Shown: piece after piece, positions 15,616 to 19,654 of the stretch | How the letters are laid out: every line of letters starts with the position of its first letter | Numbering within the stretch: the stretch's first letter is position 1 | Assembly (NCBI GenBank): GCA_948688495.1 | Contig: CAPQSW010000019.1 | Coordinates: forward strand, 37,922 to 57,575 | Reading direction: 5' to 3' | DNA: 19,654 bases | Origin: an uncultured Lachnospiraceae bacterium | GTDB taxonomy: Bacteria > Bacillota > Clostridia > Lachnospirales > Lachnospiraceae | Made by a program: the position numbers and the translations under genes | The notes under the pieces: model-generated | The model's input: the letters and a program-made list of their open reading frames with translations, nothing else | Told to the model about the DNA's origin: nothing | Databases searched by the model: none

Positions 15616-15678
15616 TTGTGTACTCTATCCACTGAGTTACCATTTTCATGGGAGGGAGTCGAACCCTCGACAGCACAA
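15616..15678 (-). ncRNA. Circularly permuted tRNA-like RNA core
   Basis: Read 5' to 3' on the minus strand. TTGTG (15674-15678) is the 3' anticodon-stem strand. CTGTC (15669-15673) is a 5-nt variable loop ending in C48. The T-arm is GAGGG-TTCGACT-CCCTC (15652-15668). CCAT-GAAA-ATGG (15640-15651) is a 4-bp acceptor stem capped by a GNRA tetraloop. TA follows as U8-A9. The D-arm is ACTC-AGTGGATA-GAGT (15622-15637), with A14, G18G19 and A21. A26 comes next. CACAA (15616-15620) is the 5' anticodon-stem strand, pairing all 5 bp with TTGTG. All main tertiary-contact positions are present (G15-C48, G18/G19 with the T loop). The fold is closed at the acceptor and open at the anticodon loop. It lies between rtcB and the SPFH gene, on their strand. 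A small hairpin (15684-15699) precedes it. Confidence 0.82.
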
Positions 15679-15735
15679 TTCTTAACCCTGCGTTAGGTTT
15701 GGTGAAATATCTATAGTATACCTGACAGCACGCTG

Positions 15736-15771
15736 CCGGCACTGCCGGGCAGGAAGTATCTTCCGATGCCC
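15736..15771 (-). ncRNA. GC-rich tandem hairpins upstream of the tRNA-like core
   Basis: Two adjacent inverted repeats are seen. 15747-15771 has the GGAAG/CTTCC stem extended by GGGCA/TGCCC across a 2-nt bulge. 15736-15748 has CCGGC/GCCGG with a 3-nt loop. They share two bases, so they may be alternatives. No U-tract follows, so they are not classical terminators. They are probably part of the leader of the structured RNA. Confidence 0.5.
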
Positions 15772-15799
15772 GCGCGCAATAGGTTATTTCCTTATACGT

Positions 15800-15854
15800 A
15801 TTGATAGCGTTATCAATTTATACTCACGACAGACTTGTCTGACGCTCAGTATAA
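15800..15854 (-). ncRNA. Two tandem hairpins directly after the rtcB stop codon
   Basis: 15818-15854 is a long imperfect hairpin. The outer arms TTATACT/AGTATAA pair perfectly over 7 bp, and an inner CAGAC/GTCTG stem lies between them. It begins on the base after the rtcB stop. 15800-15817 follows without a gap: ATTGATA/TATCAAT, 7 bp with a 4-nt loop. Neither has a U-tract. They may mark an RNA processing or 3'-end stability site between rtcB mRNA and the tRNA-like RNA, or be regulator binding sites. Confidence 0.55.
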
Positions 15855-17096
15855 CTATCCTTTTACTACGCCAACCGTTTTTAATTTTCTCACGGGTGTA
15901 ACCAAATCTGACTGCTGAGCCATGACCTCATCGATATCCTTATAGGCAAAACGACATTCCTCAGCTACATCATTCTTTTTTCGTTTTCCAAGGACAATTC
16001 CCTGTTCCTTTAAATCTACCATAACTTGTTCTGTAGTAAACGCCTGCATTGCTCCTGTCCGGGAATAGCTCCTGCCTGCCCCGTGCGAAGACGTGCAGAA
16101 GGATTCCTTATTTCCCTTCCCTTCTACCACATAGCTGTAAGACCCCATAGCTCCCGGAATTACCGCTATTTCCCCCTGACACACCCTGGTTGCACCTTTA
16201 CGGTGCACCCAGACATTGGCCCCATAGTGATTTTCCAATGCTGCATAGTTATGATGACAATTGATCTCCTCACCAAACTCCACGCTTTGCCCGCAATGCT
16301 TTTCTATCAGTTCCTTTACAATAACACAGGTCTTTTCCAACATATGGGCACGGTTTTCAAATGCATAATCCAGCGCCAGATTCATCCAATTTATATACTG
16401 CTTCCCATCTTCCGAAACAACAGGCAGAAATGCCAGACGATACTCATCTTTCACCTCGCTGTACCATCTTTGATTTAACACCCGTGCCTTCTCGTGAAAA
16501 TAATCACAGATTGCTTTCCCAAGATGACGGCTTCCTGAGTGGAGCATTATACAAAGGCAGCCATCCTGATCTTCCTGGAGCTCAATAAAATGGTTCCCAC
16601 CCCCCAGGCTTCCCACCTGAAAATAGCCATCATCAATCAGGGGCAACAATTCCTTATTACTTTCATACTTTTCTATTTCCTGCTTTGCCCGATCGAGTAC
16701 CACCGATTCCTGGGGGCTTTTATATCTCTCTGTATTCAGCGGAATCTCCCGCATGATATTTCCGACAATTGCCTGAATAAGCGTCCCATTTCCTGTCTTA
16801 ACATCCCGAATATCATCCATATGTATATTGGTAGGAACAAAATCCATCCCGCAGCCAATATCCACTCCGACCGCATTGGGTATCACCACATCTTTTGCTG
16901 CAATCACCCCGCCAATCGGCATCCCCTTACCTGTATGGGTATCCGGCATTAGGCATACCCATTTATGGATAAAAGGAAGCTGTGACAGGTGGTATGCCTG
17001 TTCCAGACAACTTTCCTCTAACTGCGCTTCATTTTCTAACCATATTTTTACTGGAAATCTTGTATTTTCATTATATAACACGAACATTTTATTCAT
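15855..17096 (-). CDS. rtcB: RtcB RNA-splicing/repair ligase
   Basis: The 413-aa ligase joins RNA 2',3'-cyclic phosphate or 3'-phosphate ends to 5'-OH ends using GTP and Mn2+. This is the chemistry needed to repair tRNAs cut in the anticodon loop. Seen: DTHTGKGMPIGG, the metal-binding VDIGCG (Asp79, Cys82), GGGNHF (His169), LHSGSRH (His186), NCHHNYA (His281-282), PGAMGSYSY, and the guanylated histidine in SSHGAGRSYSR (His338). Length is close to E. coli RtcB. I chose the ATG at 17096, with AGGAAAGG just upstream; the longer frame to 17153 runs into promoter DNA. No rtcA cyclase or archease gene is in view. It diverges from two WYL regulator genes by 107 nt and precedes the tRNA-like RNA and the SPFH gene. 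Confidence 0.96.
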   Translation of the reverse strand: MNKMFVLYNENTRFPVKIWLENEAQLEESCLEQAYHLSQLPFIHKWVCLMPDTHTGKGMPIGGVIAAKDVVIPNAVGVDIGCGMDFVPTNIHMDDIRDVKTGNGTLIQAIVGNIMREIPLNTERYKSPQESVVLDRAKQEIEKYESNKELLPLIDDGYFQVGSLGGGNHFIELQEDQDGCLCIMLHSGSRHLGKAICDYFHEKARVLNQRWYSEVKDEYRLAFLPVVSEDGKQYINWMNLALDYAFENRAHMLEKTCVIVKELIEKHCGQSVEFGEEINCHHNYAALENHYGANVWVHRKGATRVCQGEIAVIPGAMGSYSYVVEGKGNKESFCTSSHGAGRSYSRTGAMQAFTTEQVMVDLKEQGIVLGKRKKNDVAEECRFAYKDIDEVMAQQSDLVTPVRKLKTVGVVKG

Positions 17097-17124
17097 ACCT
17101 TTCCTGTCTGTATCTGATGAACTT

Positions 17125-17130
17125 ATTATA
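17125..17130 (-). promoter_or_regulatory. Consensus -10 of rtcB without a -35
   Basis: TATAAT lies on the minus strand 29 nt upstream of the rtcB ATG. The hexamer 17 nt further upstream (ATGATA) does not resemble TTGACA, so activation by a bound regulator is likely. ATTTC occurs twice on the plus strand (17138-17142, 17152-17156), 14 nt apart, close to the -35 position. A TATTAT preceded by TGG (17176-17181) could serve the divergent WYL gene, but it lies very close to its ribosome binding site. Confidence 0.45.
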
Positions 17131-17203
17131 TCCACGAATTTCCATTTTATCATTTCAAAAAAGCTGCGAACCTGGTATTATAAATCCTAAGGAGGAATCC
17201 AAA

Positions 17204-18475
17204 ATGTCTGATTTTCAGGAATTAATCAAGAGCTTCCCCAAAATACGTGAATATGTCCGGGATTTTTTTGTCTATGGTTTTAAAACAAGAACTGAATTTA
17301 AGGAAAAAAGTCCCCGGACCTACGATAACCAGCGGAGACGTTTGGAAAGCTGGCTTACTCCCTATGTGCGTAAAGATTATGTCCAGAAAGGCTCTAATCT
17401 CTCCCTTGCCATAGACAGCAACCTTTTGGATACCAATCCGCTGTTTCAGGTATGGAAGACAAAAAGCTTTACAGACAACGATATCGTACTCCACTTTTTA
17501 ATTTTGGATTTGCTGCAGGATGGCAAATCACTCACAGCAGAAGAAATTACAGATTTTCTCCTCACCAGGTATGAGACATTATTTGACGTTCAGGCTGTCC
17601 GACGCAAATGCAATACTTACGCCAGAGAAGGTCTGCTGTGCAAACAGAAATCGGGAAAGACCATTGTCTTCTCCCTGGACAACTCATTGGCTGAATGGCT
17701 GAAATCGAATCAAAATATCATGGATGCACTTTCATTTTATCAAATGGCCGGAAACTTTGGAATTATTGGTAATGTATTGCTAGAACAATTGGACTGCCGC
17801 AATCAAAGCTTCCGGGTAAAACACAGCTTCTTTGTACACACTCTGGAAGATGCGATACTTTTTGATTTAGTAGACGCCATGAATAAAAAATCTGCCATAA
17901 ATATCGAAATAAAAAGCTCTAAAAAAGAAATGAAAAGTACTGCAAACTGCATTCCATTGCAAATTTTTACCAGCACTAGAAGCGGCAGACGTTTCCTGTG
18001 CGGATACTTAAACGGCAGCAAGCGCTTTACCTGTTTCCGCCTGGACTCCATCAAAAAAGTTATTCCCCTGGACGAATCCAGTGAATATGACGAACTGTTT
18101 ACCAAGTTAATGCAAAACCACCCGCGGCTCTGGGGCGTATCTTTCCAGAGCCATGAACGACACCATCTCGACACATTGACAATGACCTTACACGCCTTAG
18201 AGCCCACGGAACATTATATTGTGGAACGCTTGAATCGCGAAGGGCGCGGGGGAACTGTTACAAGGATCGCACGAAACACCTACCGTTATGAAATTACTGT
18301 TTTTGACTGCAATGAAATGCTGCCCTGGATTCGTACATTTATCGGCCGAATCATATCGCTGGAATGTACTGCGAAATCTGTAGAAAAACGTTTTTATGCA
18401 GATTTGTATGCCATGTACCACATGTATGGAATAGCAAGTGACAATATAGATACGACAAATGCGTCGAAGAAATGA
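17204..18475 (+). CDS. WYL-domain transcriptional regulator (first of a pair)
   Basis: The 423-aa protein has an N-terminal region of about 90 residues, a winged-helix-like segment (about 95-160; LTAEEITDFLL then AVRRKCNTYAREGLL), a WYL domain (about 210-290; IPLQIF, RRFLCGYLNG, CFRLDSIKKV) and a C-terminal WCX-like extension (about 315-400). WYL domains sense nucleotide or nucleic-acid ligands and control defence, DNA-damage and RNA-repair genes. The ATG at 17204 is set by AAGGAGG 8 nt upstream; the frame extends further upstream to 16982 but only through rtcB. It diverges from rtcB and is followed at 18 nt by a second WYL gene. It is the likely activator or repressor of rtcB, perhaps sensing broken RNA ends; that is inferred. 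Confidence 0.85.
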   Translation: MSDFQELIKSFPKIREYVRDFFVYGFKTRTEFKEKSPRTYDNQRRRLESWLTPYVRKDYVQKGSNLSLAIDSNLLDTNPLFQVWKTKSFTDNDIVLHFLILDLLQDGKSLTAEEITDFLLTRYETLFDVQAVRRKCNTYAREGLLCKQKSGKTIVFSLDNSLAEWLKSNQNIMDALSFYQMAGNFGIIGNVLLEQLDCRNQSFRVKHSFFVHTLEDAILFDLVDAMNKKSAINIEIKSSKKEMKSTANCIPLQIFTSTRSGRRFLCGYLNGSKRFTCFRLDSIKKVIPLDESSEYDELFTKLMQNHPRLWGVSFQSHERHHLDTLTMTLHALEPTEHYIVERLNREGRGGTVTRIARNTYRYEITVFDCNEMLPWIRTFIGRIISLECTAKSVEKRFYADLYAMYHMYGIASDNIDTTNASKK

Positions 18476-18493
18476 ACTTAGGAGAACAATGTT

Positions 18494-19456
18494 ATGGAGT
18501 TATTTTCAGAAATATATAGCTGTTACTATCGCGTGCTGAGACATCTGCTGTGCAGCCAGAATCCTCTTACCATCAAAGAAATTTATAATCGGATTTGCCA
18601 AGAGGGTTTTGAAGAAAGCCTGCTCTCAATTGTCCCCAAAATCGAAAGCGGTGCATGGGATTTATTTCAGAAAAATGGTGACCTCTACCTATCAAAATTA
18701 TCACCTTTTTTTACCACGCCGCTTTCCGCCCTGGAAAAATCCTACTTAAAAGCATTACTTTCCGACCCGCGCATCGGGTTATTTCTTGACGAAAAACAAC
18801 GGGAGACCTTATGGCATATGCTCGCGTCCGTCCCTCCACTCTGGAAGCAGGAACAATTCTGTTACTATGATCGCTTTGCAGACGGGGATCCCTATCAGGA
18901 TAAGACATACCGTCAGAACTTCCGCATACTGCTTGAAGCACAGAAAAAACATCAATATTTAGATATCAACTATAATTCTCCAAAGGGAAACCGTGTACAT
19001 CACTACTATGTGCCAGTCCGCCTGGAATATTCCGTCAAAAATGATAAATTCCGCGTGCTTGCCCTGGAACAAAACCCTCACCGCCAGAAAAAGCTTGAAA
19101 TTTTAAATATTGATCGTATGGAGACCGTCAAACCTACCGATAAAATATTATCTTCTTCGGTCGATATAAATTCCATTATCCAGAAGTCCTACTACAAGGA
19201 GCCCTTGAAACTTCATATTATCAACAAACGCAACGCTCTCGAACGCGCAATGCTACATTTTGCCAACTATGAGAAAAATACTATGAAAATCGATGAGAAA
19301 CTTTACGAATGCCTCATTTACTATAACCAGAATATGGAAACAGAACTTCTCATCGAAGTCCTGTCTTTTGGCCCTATGCTTACAGTTATTGGTAATGAGC
19401 GATTCTTAAAGAGCCTGAAAACAAGGCTGAAGCGGCAGAGGGATTTACAAACGTAA
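18494..19456 (+). CDS. WYL-domain transcriptional regulator (second of a pair)
   Basis: The 320-aa protein has a helical N-terminus (about 1-70; LTIKEIYNRICQEG and a following strand-rich wing), a WYL-type domain (about 138-212; LDINYNSPKGN, VPVRLEYSVKNDKFRVLAL, LNIDRMETV) and a C-terminal WCX-like region (about 235-315). AGGAG lies 9 nt before the ATG. It is 18 nt downstream of the first WYL gene and surely in the same operon. The two proteins are not close copies, so they may act as a heteromer or have split roles. A short hairpin overlaps the stop codon. Confidence 0.82.
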   Translation: MELFSEIYSCYYRVLRHLLCSQNPLTIKEIYNRICQEGFEESLLSIVPKIESGAWDLFQKNGDLYLSKLSPFFTTPLSALEKSYLKALLSDPRIGLFLDEKQRETLWHMLASVPPLWKQEQFCYYDRFADGDPYQDKTYRQNFRILLEAQKKHQYLDINYNSPKGNRVHHYYVPVRLEYSVKNDKFRVLALEQNPHRQKKLEILNIDRMETVKPTDKILSSSVDINSIIQKSYYKEPLKLHIINKRNALERAMLHFANYEKNTMKIDEKLYECLIYYNQNMETELLIEVLSFGPMLTVIGNERFLKSLKTRLKRQRDLQT

Positions 19457-19459
19457 ATC
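19442..19459 (+). terminator. Weak terminator-like hairpin at the end of the WYL operon
   Basis: GATTTAC/GTAAATC form a perfect 7-bp stem with an AAAC loop overlapping the WYL2 stop codon. Only TTTAT follows, so termination would be weak; the stem is AT-rich. Confidence 0.35.
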
Positions 19460-19460
19460 T

Positions 19461-19544
19461 TTATAAAAAACGAAGCCAAAGTCCCAAAATCATCGACCAC
19501 GGAATTTCACTATGAGCCTTTTTATATTCATCCGACAAATCCCT
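19461..19544 (-). pseudogene. HepT/DUF86-like HEPN toxin remnant
   Basis: A 27-codon open stretch on the minus strand reads DLSDEYKKAHSEIPWSMILGL before diverging and stopping. This matches the conserved block of HepT/DUF86 HEPN ribonucleases, in which an LSDE-type helix precedes HPEIPW and then GLRN-R. The catalytic RxxxxH that should follow is lost, and a stop codon lies just upstream in frame. It is therefore a decayed fragment. The identification rests on about 20 residues. Confidence 0.45.
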
Positions 19545-19654
19545 TTATATTTTTTTCGTTATCCTGTAACATTTTTTCACAGAGACTATTTAAAATCTCC
19601 TTCTTTTGCAATTCGACACTAGAAAAATTGTCAAAAAGCCATATAACTCTATCC
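19528..19654 (-). CDS. C-terminal end of an unidentified ORF, cut by window edge
   Basis: An open frame of 41 codons enters from the right edge and ends in TGA at 19528-19530. The residues (for example WLFDNFSSVELQKKEIL) look protein-like and predict helix. It overlaps the HepT-like remnant in another frame, so it may be part of the same decayed toxin locus or a separate gene. I do not recognise it. Confidence 0.3.
   Translation of the reverse strand, partial: DRVIWLFDNFSSVELQKKEILNSLCEKMLQDNEKNIKGFVG

Noticed and set aside
15576..15700. One or two ordinary tRNA genes or decayed tRNA genes
   Set aside because: Two T-arms are present but only one D-arm, and no acceptor strands pair in the normal order. 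In permuted order all stems and conserved positions fit, so simple decay is a poorer explanation.
15206..15854. Group II intron, retron or mobile element in the rtcB-SPFH gap
   Set aside because: No reverse transcriptase or transposase, no domain V-like AGC hairpin, and no terminal repeats or target duplication were seen.
16982..17203. Longer N-terminus for the first WYL regulator
   Set aside because: The extension would overlap rtcB and the divergent promoter; a strong ribosome binding site precedes the ATG at 17204.
1..19654. CRISPR array, prophage or insertion sequence
   Set aside because: No regularly spaced repeats, phage structural genes, integrase or transposase appear on either strand.

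Overview
The window looks like a chromosomal segment from a gut-type Clostridia bacterium, most likely a Lachnospiraceae member. The evidence is moderate G+C content, strong AGGAGG-type ribosome binding sites, a GH112 galactoside phosphorylase, PepSY proteins beside a two-component system, and an ECF sigma / DUF4179-like anti-sigma pair. This placement is inferred from gene content only. Nearly everything from 1 to 17.1 kb is on the minus strand; the last 2.4 kb is mainly on the plus strand.

Layout in minus-strand transcription order, right to left. (a) 17.2-15.2 kb: an RNA-repair type locus. It holds the RNA ligase rtcB, then a 649-bp stretch without protein genes, then a cytoplasmic SPFH/Band-7 (slipin-like) protein. 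Two WYL-domain regulators diverge from rtcB on the plus strand. (b) 14.0-12.4 kb: an ECF sigma factor and its membrane-anchored anti-sigma-like partner, closed by a strong terminator. (c) tRNA-Cys(GCA) with its own terminator. (d) 12.0-5.3 kb: a chemoreceptor, an OmpR-type response regulator, a HAMP histidine kinase, two PepSY proteins and an RsmF-like rRNA methyltransferase, closely spaced and partly overlapping. (e) A stand-alone trpB with its own promoter. (f) A GH112 phosphorylase followed by a 7TM-type histidine kinase that runs off the left edge.

The main discovery is the rtcB-SPFH spacer. It encodes a 63-nt RNA core that folds as a circularly permuted tRNA. The order is 3' anticodon-stem strand, 5-nt variable loop, T-arm with canonical TTCGACT loop, a 4-bp acceptor stem capped by a GAAA tetraloop, U8-A9, a canonical D-arm, A26, and the 5' anticodon-stem strand. 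The molecule is therefore closed at the acceptor end and open at the anticodon loop, which is where tRNA-cleaving toxins cut and where RtcB reseals. A second T-arm with an anticodon-arm-like hairpin follows. Then comes a roughly 320-nt domain closed by a perfect 10-bp helix and filled with nested hairpins, several using G-U pairs that form only in the minus-strand RNA.

Published comparative genomics of RNA repair (Burroughs and Aravind, from memory) links SPFH/Band-7 proteins and RtcB to a tRNA-like RNA. The general class is therefore probably known. The permuted architecture, the second T-arm module, the large closed domain and the paired WYL regulators described here deserve checking as possibly new. 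A short fragment resembling a HepT/DUF86 HEPN toxin lies at the right edge.
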